Assembly (NCBI GenBank): GCA_945878995.1
Contig: CAMCUN010000019.1
Coordinates: 1-56,796 of the forward strand
From: Polaromonas sp. YR568
GTDB taxonomy: Bacteria; Pseudomonadota; Gammaproteobacteria; Burkholderiales; Burkholderiaceae_C
DNA length: 56,796 nt
Direction: 5' to 3'
A program made the position numbers and the translations under genes. The notes under the pieces are model-generated. The model searched no databases. It was not told where the DNA came from and was given only the letters and a program-made list of their open reading frames with translations. Shown one piece after another: positions 1-8,663 of this stretch (its first letter is position 1; every line of letters starts with the position of its first letter).

Positions 1-3000
1 CAGCAGCAGCATCTTCAGCGGCATCTTCAGCGGCTTTTGCCGACGAGTCCGTGGTTTGAGGGTCTTTTTTGCTCTCTTCTGAACGACCTGTGTCCGCATC
101 GGCCTGGACACTGTCTGCGTCCTTGTTGGCAGAGGCCGTGTTGGCGGCGGTCTCAGCTGCTGCGGCCCCCGGTGCAGAGGCCTCATTGGCATGGCCCTTC
201 TCATCCGCATTGGCCGCAGCTGCATTGGCTGCAGCTGCGTTGGCTGCAGCCGCGTTGCGGGCCAGCGGTGCGCCGCCGTGCTTGACCACTTCGGCGTCCA
301 CGATGGCTTCTGCCGCTTGAATGTAGGCTTGTGCGGCTTCAGTTTGCGCTTTCGCCACCTGCACGTCTGCTGCAGCCGCGTCAATTTGCGCCTGGCCTTT
401 ATCGCGGTAGCCCTCCACCTCGGTCAAGGTCTGCGCGCACTGCTCGCCCATGCCGGCTTGCGCGTCCAGCACGGCCGTTTTCAAGCTGGCCATTTCAGCG
501 GCCAAGCCCGTCAAACCGGATTTGAGTTCGTCGTTCACCGACTCGGCTTCGGCTGCAGCACCGGCCATGGCAGCGTCTGCATCGGCTTGAATGCTTTCTA
601 GCCCTTGGGTGGCGCCGTCCAGGCCGGTCTGAGCGTGCGACTCGGCGCTGCTGGCTTGTTGCACCACTTGCTCTGCGTCGTCGCGGCATGCTTGCAAGGC
701 GTCGTCCAGCAAGGGGCTGGCCCCTTCCAATTGGGCCATGCTGGCCGCGTCTGTTTCAGCGCTGGCATGCAGATCGTCACCGGCTTGGCTGAGTTGGTCT
801 TGCTGGGCTTGGGCGGCATCGACAGCACTTTGGGCGTCGTCCAGCGGCGCTTGAAGCGCCGCCTGAGTTTCCTTGCGCAGAGTTTGCACATGGGTCTCTA
901 GACCGTTGACATCCACGCCCGCTTGTTGGGCCATGCCACGCGCGGTTTGCAGCAATTGCTGGGCCACAGGTGGCAAGCCGGTGAGTTGCGCGTCGACTTG
1001 CGTCAAGGTTTGTTGCAGCCCTTCATTCAAGCGGGTATTTTGGGTCTCTATGGCCGTCAAGGCTTGGTCGACCATGGCTTGGGCTTGTTGCAGCGCCACC
1101 CCGGCTTTGGCTTCGGCTTGGTCCAGCACTTGGTCCAGCGCTGCGCGGCCCTTGTCAAGGGTTGCATTGACTGGCACCAGCGCTTGGTCAAGCAACTCTT
1201 TGAGGCGCTGGCCTGGCACTTCAATTTGCGCGCGCAAGCTGTCCAGGTGCGCGTCCAACTCCTTGAGCTTGGTGTGCATCGCATCGGCCGGCGGTGTCAG
1301 CTTGGCTTTGGCTTTGTCAATCAGCCCATGTGCTTGGCCGCTCACTTCGTCAATTTTGGCCTTCACCGGCGTGAGCGCCTGCGCTGTCAGGCTGAGCACT
1401 TTGTCGTGCAGTGCCTGAATTTTTTCGTGGGGCGCAGCCTTGGCGATGAAGTCGTCGCGCACCGCCACGACCTGGTCGATCAGCCTCTTAGGCTGGGGTT
1501 TGACGGCATCGACCGCAGCGTGCATTTTTTGAGAAACCACCACCAATTTGTCTTGCGCCACCACCATCGCAGCCTGCAGCTGACGGAGCAAGTCCACCAG
1601 CTTGTCAATGACCAGCTGAATTTGCGCCATGACTTGGCTGAGCACATCGCGCAACACGTCGACTGCAGCCAAGGCCTTGTCCAGCAAGCCGTCGGCGGTT
1701 TTGCCCGCCGTTTTGACCGTGGTGCGGGCTGTGGCAATGGTGGCTTTGATGCTCGGGAGGCTGGCTTTGACGCCCATGAACAGGGTGCGTGCCACCATCA
1801 GCGGCGGCGCACGCATTTGGTAGCGGGTGCAGATCGTGATGGCTTCATCGCACAAGGTGCCGGCTTGGTCGAGCTCGGCGCTGGCCGCTTGCAGCGCGCG
1901 GTCGGCCTGCTGCACAAAGTCGGCGATCTTGCCTCGGATGTCTTCAATCAGTGCTTGGGCGGCATCGATTTGATCGGTGACCACCGAGAAACGCTCGGGC
2001 AGGTCAGCCAGCTGCGCTTTGATCTGGTCGATTTCCTCGCTCAGCTCAGTCAAGGCTTGACTGAAACCCTCCAACGCATGGTCCACGCCGCCTGCGGCTT
2101 GGTCCAAGGTGTCCAAAATCGCCCGCACGACTTGGCGAATTTGTTCAATGAGTTGGTCAATGTTGGCGATCACACCGTCAACAATGTCTCCCACCGCCAT
2201 TATTTTTTGGGCCACGCCATCCATGGCAGCCTGAACCTTGGCCAGCGGAATGTCCATGGCTTGGGCCAACTCGTTCACGTTGCCGTGAAAACCGTCGATC
2301 TGCGTTTGCAGGTTTTGCAGCTCAGACTCCAGAGCCGCCACCGCGTCCACCAACCGCTGCTGAACGGGGCGCAGCGAATCAAAAAGCTCGGCCACCAAAG
2401 CCGTGATATCGGCCGCCAGTTTGGCCACCATGTCGGCCAAACCGTCGGCCATGCCGCTGAGCTGAACTTGCACCGCATCGGCTTCCGCGCGAATGGCTTG
2501 ACTGATTTGTGCCACACCCTCCCGCGCTTTGACCCCTGCAGTCTCAGCCAGTGCGCGCAAGTCGGTCAGAATTTGCTGGCGCGCTGCAGGCGAGATCACC
2601 TGAGTCGGATTTTGCAAGGCCATCAAGCTGGCCTGCAGCGGCTGCAGCTCAGCCGCCAGCGCTGCCAGTCGCGGTTGCACGCTTTGCGCTTGGCCCGACA
2701 GCGCTTGCACCCGGTCCAGCAAAGCGTTCACCTTGGGCATCACGCCTGACAAGTCGGGCCGCAGGGCCACCAATCGCTGGGGCATGGCGGCCACGCCGCC
2801 CGCCACGGCCTGCATGTCAGTGGCCACGCCCGCCAGGTTTTTGCCCCCATCAACCAATCGCGTTCCGGCCGATGACAGCTGCAGGGGAATAGCTTGTAAA
2901 TCGCTTTGTAGGCTGCTGAGCGCGGGCACCAAGTCGCCGGCAATCTCTTGCGGGCTTAAGGGGCCGGCCAGTGCGCCCAGCTCGCGGGTGATTTGGGCAA

Positions 3001-3151
3001 ACTCGCCGCCCATTTGCGACACGGTTTTTTGCCCTTGCGCCAATGCGTCGGCCAAACCCGTGCTCAGCACCTGGCTGCCCTGCTGGGCGGCAGCGGCAAC
3101 CTGGGCGGCGCCTTCGGTCAGTGCGGTTTGCGCGGTAGTGACGAACTTCAC
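1..3151 (-). CDS. Giant Ala/Gln-rich helical (coiled-coil) protein, partial
   Basis: An open frame of 1050 codons runs from a GTG at 3151-3149 leftward off the window edge, so the C-terminus is missing. The chain starts MKFVTTAQTALTEG. It is dominated by Ala, Gln, Leu, Val, Asp and Glu, with few aromatics and many short variants such as LDQAL, LDKAL and VDQAL. This reads as long amphipathic helix, like apolipoprotein or tape-measure proteins. I see no signal peptide or membrane segment. Residues about 966-980 are three NAAAA repeats, followed by a Ser/Asp/Lys/Ala low-complexity tail. The GTG lies 10 nt after the stop of the upstream gene, which suggests translational coupling; no clear Shine-Dalgarno is visible, and an in-frame ATG further down is possible. 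The pair is divergent from tssB, so a T6SS link is plausible but only by position. Function unknown. Confidence 0.75.
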   Translation of the reverse strand, partial: MKFVTTAQTALTEGAAQVAAAAQQGSQVLSTGLADALAQGQKTVSQMGGEFAQITRELGALAGPLSPQEIAGDLVPALSSLQSDLQAIPLQLSSAGTRLVDGGKNLAGVATDMQAVAGGVAAMPQRLVALRPDLSGVMPKVNALLDRVQALSGQAQSVQPRLAALAAELQPLQASLMALQNPTQVISPAARQQILTDLRALAETAGVKAREGVAQISQAIRAEADAVQVQLSGMADGLADMVAKLAADITALVAELFDSLRPVQQRLVDAVAALESELQNLQTQIDGFHGNVNELAQAMDIPLAKVQAAMDGVAQKIMAVGDIVDGVIANIDQLIEQIRQVVRAILDTLDQAAGGVDHALEGFSQALTELSEEIDQIKAQLADLPERFSVVTDQIDAAQALIEDIRGKIADFVQQADRALQAASAELDQAGTLCDEAITICTRYQMRAPPLMVARTLFMGVKASLPSIKATIATARTTVKTAGKTADGLLDKALAAVDVLRDVLSQVMAQIQLVIDKLVDLLRQLQAAMVVAQDKLVVVSQKMHAAVDAVKPQPKRLIDQVVAVRDDFIAKAAPHEKIQALHDKVLSLTAQALTPVKAKIDEVSGQAHGLIDKAKAKLTPPADAMHTKLKELDAHLDSLRAQIEVPGQRLKELLDQALVPVNATLDKGRAALDQVLDQAEAKAGVALQQAQAMVDQALTAIETQNTRLNEGLQQTLTQVDAQLTGLPPVAQQLLQTARGMAQQAGVDVNGLETHVQTLRKETQAALQAPLDDAQSAVDAAQAQQDQLSQAGDDLHASAETDAASMAQLEGASPLLDDALQACRDDAEQVVQQASSAESHAQTGLDGATQGLESIQADADAAMAGAAAEAESVNDELKSGLTGLAAEMASLKTAVLDAQAGMGEQCAQTLTEVEGYRDKGQAQIDAAAADVQVAKAQTEAAQAYIQAAEAIVDAEVVKHGGAPLARNAAAANAAAANAAAANADEKGHANEASAPGAAAAETAANTASANKDADSVQADADTGRSEESKKDPQTTDSSAKAAEDAAEDAAA
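212..256 (-). repeat. Three 15-bp tandem repeats coding NAAAA
   Basis: Three consecutive 15-bp units (212-226, 227-241, 242-256) differ at only a few third-codon positions. On the minus strand they encode Asn-Ala-Ala-Ala-Ala three times inside the giant helical protein. They mark the change from the regular helical body to a low-complexity tail. Confidence 0.8.
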
Positions 3152-3161
3152 AAGAGACGCA

Positions 3162-3593
3162 TCACAATTTGTCCAGCGCCTGGGTGATGTCGGCGCTGGT
3201 GCTGTCCATGGCCGTCTTCACGCCGGGCACTTTGTCAGGCGCAGGGGCCATAGAGCCCGATGCGCTCTTAACGCTGCCCAAGGTGGTGCTGATTTGTGCC
3301 AGCGACTGCTTCACTTCTGGCAGCACCTCGGCGCCTTCTATTTGCACATCTTCCAGCACATCAAGCAAAGGCGGCAAGCTCGCCACCACTGGAACATCGC
3401 TCAAAGCAGGCAGGCCGGCCAAGGCTGAAGGCGCTGAGGCCGCGCTGGGCGGTGCGGACAAGCGACCCAAAGGAAAACCGCCGGAAACCGGGGCAGGCCG
3501 TTCCATTTTTGCCAAACGAGACTCGATGCGCCCAATCGAATCGACCAAGCGCGTGAACTGGTCTAACAACCGTACAAATTGATCATTGTCCAT
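3162..3593 (-). CDS. Small helical protein upstream of the giant coiled-coil gene
   Basis: This encodes 143 residues from the ATG at 3593-3591 (MDNDQFVRLLDQF). A TTG 24 nt further upstream is in frame, but the ATG is the more ordinary start. Residues 1-30 form an amphipathic helix rich in Leu and Arg, followed by a Pro/Ala/Ser-rich linker (about 31-75). A second helical half follows (VLEDVQIEGAEVLPEVKQSL) with an Ala/Ser/Pro-rich end. There is no signal peptide or membrane helix. It is the first gene of a two-gene minus-strand unit divergent from tssB across 126 bp. I do not recognise a family. Its position suggests it works with the giant protein behind it, for example as a partner or chaperone, but that is inference. 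Confidence 0.65.
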   Translation of the reverse strand: MDNDQFVRLLDQFTRLVDSIGRIESRLAKMERPAPVSGGFPLGRLSAPPSAASAPSALAGLPALSDVPVVASLPPLLDVLEDVQIEGAEVLPEVKQSLAQISTTLGSVKSASGSMAPAPDKVPGVKTAMDSTSADITQALDKL

Positions 3594-3634
3594 ACGGCAA
3601 ATTAAGTGATGTAACAAACGTCAAAAATTGTTGC

Positions 3635-3640
3635 TATAGT
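3635..3640 (+). promoter_or_regulatory. Possible -10 element for the tss operon
   Basis: TATAGT lies about 80 nt before the tssB start in the 126-bp divergent spacer. The sequence 17 bp upstream (TAACAA, 3612-3617) is a poor -35 match, so this is only a candidate. The spacer must hold the promoters of both divergent units. Confidence 0.3.
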
Positions 3641-3719
3641 GTATCGCACACCTCACGGTGATTAACCCCGGCTGACTCTATTTGAGTTGGTTTTATGCGC
3701 TTTAAATCAGGAGTTTTAA

Positions 3720-4247
3720 ATGTCTGACAGTCTGCAAAAGTGGGTAGGGCGCAATCGTCCCCCTCGCGTTCAAATCACGTACGACGTGGAAATTGGGGAC
3801 GCAGTTGAAAAGAAAGAATTGCCTCTGGTCGTGGGCCTCATGGCTGATTTGAGTGGTCAGCCTTTGCTGCCGCCAGCCAAGATGAAAGAGCGTCGCTTCG
3901 TTGAAATTGACCGCGATAACTTTAACGAAATCATGGGCAAGATCGCCCCCCGCTTGGACATGTCGGTACCCGACACTTTCAAAGGCGAAGGCAACTTAAA
4001 GATTGAACTCAATTTCACAGAGTTTGATCATTTCCACCCGGAAGCCATTGTCAAACAAGTGCCTCGCTTGGCCCGTTTGCTCGAAGCCCGCCAACAGTTG
4101 CGTGACCTGCTCGGAAAGCTTGACGGCAACGATGAACTTGATGCCTTGCTCGGCAATATTGTTCAAAACACAGAAGAGCTCAAAGCCCTGCGCGGTGCCC
4201 AAGAAGCTGCCCCAGCCACCCAAGAAGTTGCGCCCGCCGCCGAGTAA
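3720..4247 (+). CDS. tssB: T6SS contractile sheath small subunit TssB (VipA)
   Basis: TssB pairs with TssC to build the contractile sheath that drives the Hcp tube through the T6SS baseplate in the cytoplasm. The 175-residue product has the family start (SLQKWVGRNRPPRVQITYDVE), the conserved ELPLVVGLMADLSG block at about 33-46 and the helical C-terminal half with LRDLLGKLDGN. Usual length is about 160-180 residues. A good Shine-Dalgarno (AGGAG, 3710-3714) precedes the ATG. It opens the plus-strand tss operon, with tssC 44 bp behind. The Ala/Pro/Glu tail of about 18 residues is a low-complexity extension. Confidence 0.97.
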   Translation: MSDSLQKWVGRNRPPRVQITYDVEIGDAVEKKELPLVVGLMADLSGQPLLPPAKMKERRFVEIDRDNFNEIMGKIAPRLDMSVPDTFKGEGNLKIELNFTEFDHFHPEAIVKQVPRLARLLEARQQLRDLLGKLDGNDELDALLGNIVQNTEELKALRGAQEAAPATQEVAPAAE

Positions 4248-4291
4248 GCCGCTGCTTGCTCCCGCTTCAATCAACTATTAGGTAGAACACC

Positions 4292-5782
4292 ATGGCCACC
4301 CAAAAGAAAACCGACGCCGCAGGCGCCAGTACCACCACCAGCGATCTGAGCTTGCTCGACCGCATTGTCCAAGAAGGCAACATGGCTGTTGAGCCGTCGC
4401 AAGGCCAGTACGCCAAGCAATTGCTCGGACAATTTGCCACGCAGATCTTGGACGAAGGCATGAAAACCAGCCCCGACAAGGGCGTGGTTGCCATGATCAA
4501 CGAGCGTGTGGCAGAGATCGACAAGATCCTCACCGAACAGCTCAACGCCATCATGCACGACGAGAAGTTCCAGGCGCTTGAGGCGTCTTGGCGCGGTCTG
4601 CACCATATGGTCTTTGGTACCGAGACCGGCCCCCGTTTGAAATTGCGTTTGCTCAACGTGAGCAAAAAAGACCTGCTCAAAGATCTGGAGACCGCTGTCG
4701 ACCACGACATGAGCACCTTGTTCAAAAAGGTCTATGAAGAAGAGTACGGCACCTTTGGTGGCAACCCTTTCTCACTCTTGATCGGCGATTACCAGTTTGG
4801 TCGTCACCCGCAAGACCAGGCCCTGCTGCAGCGTTTGTCCAAAGTGGCGGCTGCCTCGCACGCGCCATTCATTGCGGCTGCGGCTCCTGCCATGTTCGAC
4901 ATGAAGTCCTTCACCGAGCTGGGCGTTCCGCGTGATTTGTCCAAGATCTTTGAAAGTGCTGAGCTGGCCACTTGGCGCGGTTTCCGCGAGAGCGAAGACT
5001 CTCGCTATGTGGCACTGGTATTGCCCAGCTACGCCGCTCGCTTGCCCTACGGCGCCAAGACCATTCCAGTCGAAGGCTTCAACTTTGAAGAAGACGTGGA
5101 CGGCTCTGACCACAACAAATACCTGTGGGCCAACTCGGCTTACCAACTGGGCTTGCGCATCACCGGTGCATTTGCCAATTACGGCTGGACCACGGCGATT
5201 CGCGGTGTCGAAGGCGGTGGCAAGGTCGAATCGCTGACCGCCCACGCGTTCAAGACCGACGAGGGCGACGTGCTGCTCAAGTGCCCCACAGAAGTGAGCA
5301 TCACCGACCGCCGCGAAAAAGAACTCAACGACCTGGGTTTTATTTCCATCGTCAACTCCAAAGGTTCGGACTTTGCCGCGTTTTTTGGGGGCCAAACCAC
5401 CAACAAGCCCAAGGTCTACAACAAGGACAACGCCAACGCCAATGCCGAGCTGTCCTCGCGCCTTCCTTATGTGTTGGCCGCATCGCGTTTCGCGCACTAC
5501 ATCAAGGTCATCATGCGCGACAAGGTGGGCAGCTTCCAGACCCGCGCCAATGTGGAGGAGTACCTCAACAACTGGATCGCTGACTACGTGCTGCTCAACG
5601 AATCAGCCCCCCAGGCCATGAAAGCCCGCTTCCCCTTGAGCGAAGCCCGCATTGATGTGACCGATGTCGCAGGCAAGCCCGGCGTGTACAACGCCACGGT
5701 GTTCTTGAAACCACACTTCCAAATGGAGGGCTTGACCGCTTCCATTCGATTGGTGGCCGAGTTGCCTGCTGCTGCGGCCTGA
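4292..5782 (+). CDS. tssC: T6SS contractile sheath large subunit TssC (VipB)
   Basis: This 496-residue protein is the large sheath subunit, which interlocks with TssB to form the contractile tube and is recycled by ClpV. Family hallmarks are the LLDRIVQEG start, the WRGLHHMV block at about 90, LLIGDYQF at about 160, the GFRESEDSRYVAL segment and the C-terminal NVEEYLNNWIADYV motif. The length is normal for the family. It sits between tssB and hcp, and a strong hairpin follows its stop. Confidence 0.97.
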   Translation: MATQKKTDAAGASTTTSDLSLLDRIVQEGNMAVEPSQGQYAKQLLGQFATQILDEGMKTSPDKGVVAMINERVAEIDKILTEQLNAIMHDEKFQALEASWRGLHHMVFGTETGPRLKLRLLNVSKKDLLKDLETAVDHDMSTLFKKVYEEEYGTFGGNPFSLLIGDYQFGRHPQDQALLQRLSKVAAASHAPFIAAAAPAMFDMKSFTELGVPRDLSKIFESAELATWRGFRESEDSRYVALVLPSYAARLPYGAKTIPVEGFNFEEDVDGSDHNKYLWANSAYQLGLRITGAFANYGWTTAIRGVEGGGKVESLTAHAFKTDEGDVLLKCPTEVSITDRREKELNDLGFISIVNSKGSDFAAFFGGQTTNKPKVYNKDNANANAELSSRLPYVLAASRFAHYIKVIMRDKVGSFQTRANVEEYLNNWIADYVLLNESAPQAMKARFPLSEARIDVTDVAGKPGVYNATVFLKPHFQMEGLTASIRLVAELPAAAA

Positions 5783-5817
5783 TCCCAAGACCCGCCCGCA
5801 TCTCTTGATCCGACCCC

Positions 5818-5843
5818 AAGGCAGCTTGTGCACAAGCTGCCTT
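5818..5843. terminator. Perfect hairpin between tssC and hcp
   Basis: A perfect inverted repeat (AAGGCAGCTTG, loop TGCA, CAAGCTGCCTT) starts 35 bp after the tssC stop and ends 22 bp before the hcp start. Only a short T-run follows. It therefore looks more like a weak terminator or an mRNA-stabilising 3' end or processing hairpin than a full stop. Hcp is usually needed in large excess over the sheath, which would fit. Confidence 0.7.
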
Positions 5844-5865
5844 TCATCAAAGTTTGAAAGATTTT

Positions 5866-6354
5866 ATGGACATTATCATTTTGGAAATTGCCAGCATCAA
5901 AGGCAACTGCATCATCGACGGCTATGTGGGACAAGTGATCATCCAGTCGTTCAGCCACAGCGCCTCCATCCCCATGCAAATGGACCGTGCGAACACCGAG
6001 CGGACTTCGGGCCGTCCCAACTTTTCGGAGATGAATTTCTCCAAAATGTCGGATGTGGCCACCCCCGCTTTGTATGCCGCTTGCGTGGCTGGCACCAAGC
6101 TGGGCGTCGCCAAGATTCACATTGGGCGCACCGAAGGCTCTAAGTTCATGTCTTTGTTCGAGTATGTCTTGTCTGATGCCATGGTTTCCAACATCTCCAC
6201 CAGCGGCGGTGGCGGCCAACCCAGCGACTCTTTCTCGCTGAACTACACCAACATCACTCAGGTGTATTCGCAGCAAAGCCAAGACTCCACCAAAAAAGGC
6301 TCGGCCGGTTTTGGTTGGGATCTGGTCAAAAACATCGCTGCTACGCCGAAGTAA
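5866..6354 (+). CDS. hcp: T6SS inner tube protein Hcp (TssD)
   Basis: Hcp forms hexameric rings that stack into the inner tube and is secreted on firing. The 162-residue product starts MDIIILEIASIKGNCIIDGY and continues with the typical beta-barrel pattern, including IQSFSHSAS, TPALYAACVAGTKLG and the C-terminal LNYTNITQVYSQQSQD. The ATG at 5866 is preferred over an in-frame TTG at 5854 because it gives the standard Hcp N-terminus. Length and motifs match the family without any C-terminal toxin extension, so this is a structural Hcp rather than an evolved one. Confidence 0.95.
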   Translation: MDIIILEIASIKGNCIIDGYVGQVIIQSFSHSASIPMQMDRANTERTSGRPNFSEMNFSKMSDVATPALYAACVAGTKLGVAKIHIGRTEGSKFMSLFEYVLSDAMVSNISTSGGGGQPSDSFSLNYTNITQVYSQQSQDSTKKGSAGFGWDLVKNIAATPK

Positions 6355-6408
6355 CCCGGCGCATGCACCGCGCGGTAGGGACTGCAAAAACACCGGCTGG
6401 GGCCGCGC

Positions 6409-6867
6409 ATGTCTGACCTGTCGCGCAGCGCTGCCGTTCCCTTGTTCCAGCGCTTGTGCGCTCGGGACGGGGAACTGGGCGACGCGGCGAGCTTTGACGC
6501 GGCGGGGCTGCAAGCCTCGATTGCCAACGAGCTCGCCCGTTTGCTCAATACCCGCTGTGGTTTGACCATGGCCGAATTTTTAAACTGCCAAGGCACTGTG
6601 CTTGATTACGGGGTTCCCGACTTTTCAGCTTTGTCCTGCCGCTCCTCTGATGACTTGACCTTGGTCGGTCAAGCCGTTGGGCATGCCATTGCCCTGTTTG
6701 AGCCGCGCTTGTCGCACACCCAAGTGGTGGCCACACCTGGCAACGCCAGTGCCCCCGGCCGTGCGCAACTGAACATAGTGGCTGCCGTGCGCTTGGGCTT
6801 GTCGCTGCGCCGGGTGGACTTTGACATGCCTGTGTATTTGTCAGACGGCGCGTCAGGAGCTCAGTGA
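6409..6867 (+). CDS. tssE: T6SS baseplate subunit TssE (gp25-like)
   Basis: TssE is the gp25-like wedge protein of the cytoplasmic baseplate. The 152-residue product contains PLFQRLCARD near residue 11, a conserved helix leading to LLNTRCG, the VLDYGVPDFS motif at about 64-73, and an IVAAVRLGLSLRRVDFD-type strand near the C-terminus. Its TGA overlaps the ATG of tssF (ATGA-type coupling). The length is normal. Confidence 0.93.
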   Translation: MSDLSRSAAVPLFQRLCARDGELGDAASFDAAGLQASIANELARLLNTRCGLTMAEFLNCQGTVLDYGVPDFSALSCRSSDDLTLVGQAVGHAIALFEPRLSHTQVVATPGNASAPGRAQLNIVAAVRLGLSLRRVDFDMPVYLSDGASGAQ

Positions 6868-8663
6868 TGCTGGCCGACGACGACCTGATCGAATACTACA
6901 AACGCGAGCTGAGCTATCTGCGCCAACAAGGCACAGACTTTGCGTCGCGTTACCCCAAAGTGGCCTCACGGCTGGCCTATGGTGGCGCGGAATCACCCGA
7001 CCCGCACACCGAGCGTTTGATCGAAGCCAACGCATTTTTGGCCGCTCGCGTGCACCGAGACCTGGACCGTGAATTTCCACAAGTGGCAGCCGCCCTGCTG
7101 GAAAGCCAGTGCCCCTCTTTGATGCAGCCCGTGCCTTCCATCTCGGTGGCGCAATTGGCGCTGGATCCGACGCAAGGCAAGGTCACCGCCGGTTTTGGGG
7201 TGCCACGCCACACCGCCTTGGTGGCGCGCACGGCCAGTGGTGAGACCTGCCGCATGCGCACCGCTTGGGACACCGTGCTGTGGCCCCTGGAGGTCAAAGA
7301 CGCGCGCTTGTCGGGCGCCTCTACCGTGTGCCTGCAAATTGCCTGCAGCGAAGGCTTGACTCTCAACGAATTGGCGCTGGACCGCTTGCGCTTGCACTTG
7401 CACGGTGACTGGATGAGCACCATGCCGCTGTACGAATTGTTGGTCAGCGCCGTGGTGGGGGTGGAGGTGGTCGATGCCCAGGGCCAGGTGCGGCATTTGC
7501 CGCGCAGCGCCTGGCGCGAGGTGGGTTACGACGATGACCAAGCCGTGCTGCCCAACCCGCCGCATGCGGCCACCGCTTATGGGCTGCTGCAAGAGTACTT
7601 TTCGTTTCCCGGCAAATTCCATTTTTTTGACGTGGTGGGCTTGGCCGGTCTGACCGGCGCTGGCGCGCACTTTGAACTGCGTTTGCAGTTGGACCGCAGC
7701 GCCCGTGGCCTGCGTGGGATGGACCTGCAAAGCTTCAAGCTCGGTTGCGTGCCCATCGTCAACTTGTTCAATCGCACCAGCGAACCCATGACGATTGACC
7801 ACCGCCACCACGAGTACCTCTTGGTGGGCGACCGCCAGTTTGAAAGCACCACAGAGGTGCATTCCATTTTGTCTGTGCTTGCCTCCGACCCCGACGCCGA
7901 CCGGCCGCAGCGGCTGCCAGCCTTTGCCGCCTTGGACGGGCATGACGCGAAAACCGGCCCTTCTAGCGGCCCGCAAGACAGCGTGGATGCGCGCCCCAAC
8001 GTGTTTTGGTCGGCCCGGCGGGAAGCCAGCTTGCGCCCCAACATCACCGGCACCGACGTGTTTTTGTCTTTTGTAGACCCGAACAACACCCGCAGCCTGC
8101 CGTCTGAGCCGGTGGTGTTCGCCCAACTGCTGTGCACCAACCGCCGCTTGGCCAGCCAGTTGAGGCCGCAAACGCGTTTGCGTGCTGAAAACCTGTCGTC
8201 ATCGTTGGCGATCACTTGTTTGTACGAGCCGTCTGAGCAGCGCGACCCGCCGCTGTCGGGGGCCACGCTGTGGCGCTTGGTCAGCTTGTTGCGGCTGAAC
8301 CATCAGTCCTTGGTGGGCGGCGACAACGGCGTGCAAACCCTGCGTGACATGCTCACTTTGTTCGCTTCAAGCAGTGCCCGAGATTTGGCGCAAATCAAAG
8401 GTGTGCGCTCGCTAGAAGCCCGCGGTGTGACGGCCCGCTTAGGCAGCGACGCATGGCGCGGCTTTTGTCGTGGCACCGAAGTTCAGCTGGACTTTGACGA
8501 GACCGCTTTTGTGGGCGGCTCTCCCTTGCTCTTGTCTGCGGTGCTGGCCCGTTTTTTTGCGCTCTACACCACCGTCAACTCATTTGTTCGCTTGACAGCC
8601 CGCCGCAACGGTGAAGACTGGAAGCGATGGGAGCCCATGTGCGGCCACCAGCACTTGCTTTGA
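6867..8663 (+). CDS. tssF: T6SS baseplate subunit TssF
   Basis: TssF (VasA/ImpG family, gp6-like) forms the baseplate wedge with TssG and TssE. The 598-residue product begins MLADDDLIEYYKRELSYLR and continues GTDFASRYPKVASRL, the signature N-terminus of the family. ESQCPSLMQPVPS and FDVVGLAGL follow further along. A GTG lies directly upstream, but the ATG at 6867 overlaps the tssE stop and stands 7 nt from AGGAG (6855-6859). The gene overlaps tssG by 37 bp. Confidence 0.95.
   Translation: MLADDDLIEYYKRELSYLRQQGTDFASRYPKVASRLAYGGAESPDPHTERLIEANAFLAARVHRDLDREFPQVAAALLESQCPSLMQPVPSISVAQLALDPTQGKVTAGFGVPRHTALVARTASGETCRMRTAWDTVLWPLEVKDARLSGASTVCLQIACSEGLTLNELALDRLRLHLHGDWMSTMPLYELLVSAVVGVEVVDAQGQVRHLPRSAWREVGYDDDQAVLPNPPHAATAYGLLQEYFSFPGKFHFFDVVGLAGLTGAGAHFELRLQLDRSARGLRGMDLQSFKLGCVPIVNLFNRTSEPMTIDHRHHEYLLVGDRQFESTTEVHSILSVLASDPDADRPQRLPAFAALDGHDAKTGPSSGPQDSVDARPNVFWSARREASLRPNITGTDVFLSFVDPNNTRSLPSEPVVFAQLLCTNRRLASQLRPQTRLRAENLSSSLAITCLYEPSEQRDPPLSGATLWRLVSLLRLNHQSLVGGDNGVQTLRDMLTLFASSSARDLAQIKGVRSLEARGVTARLGSDAWRGFCRGTEVQLDFDETAFVGGSPLLLSAVLARFFALYTTVNSFVRLTARRNGEDWKRWEPMCGHQHLL

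Noticed and set aside
923..2749. Plus-strand open frame of 608 codons
   Set aside because: It is the exact codon-register mirror of the giant minus-strand gene. Its product is His/Arg/Leu-rich with no recognisable domain, and the minus-strand composition is the protein-like one.
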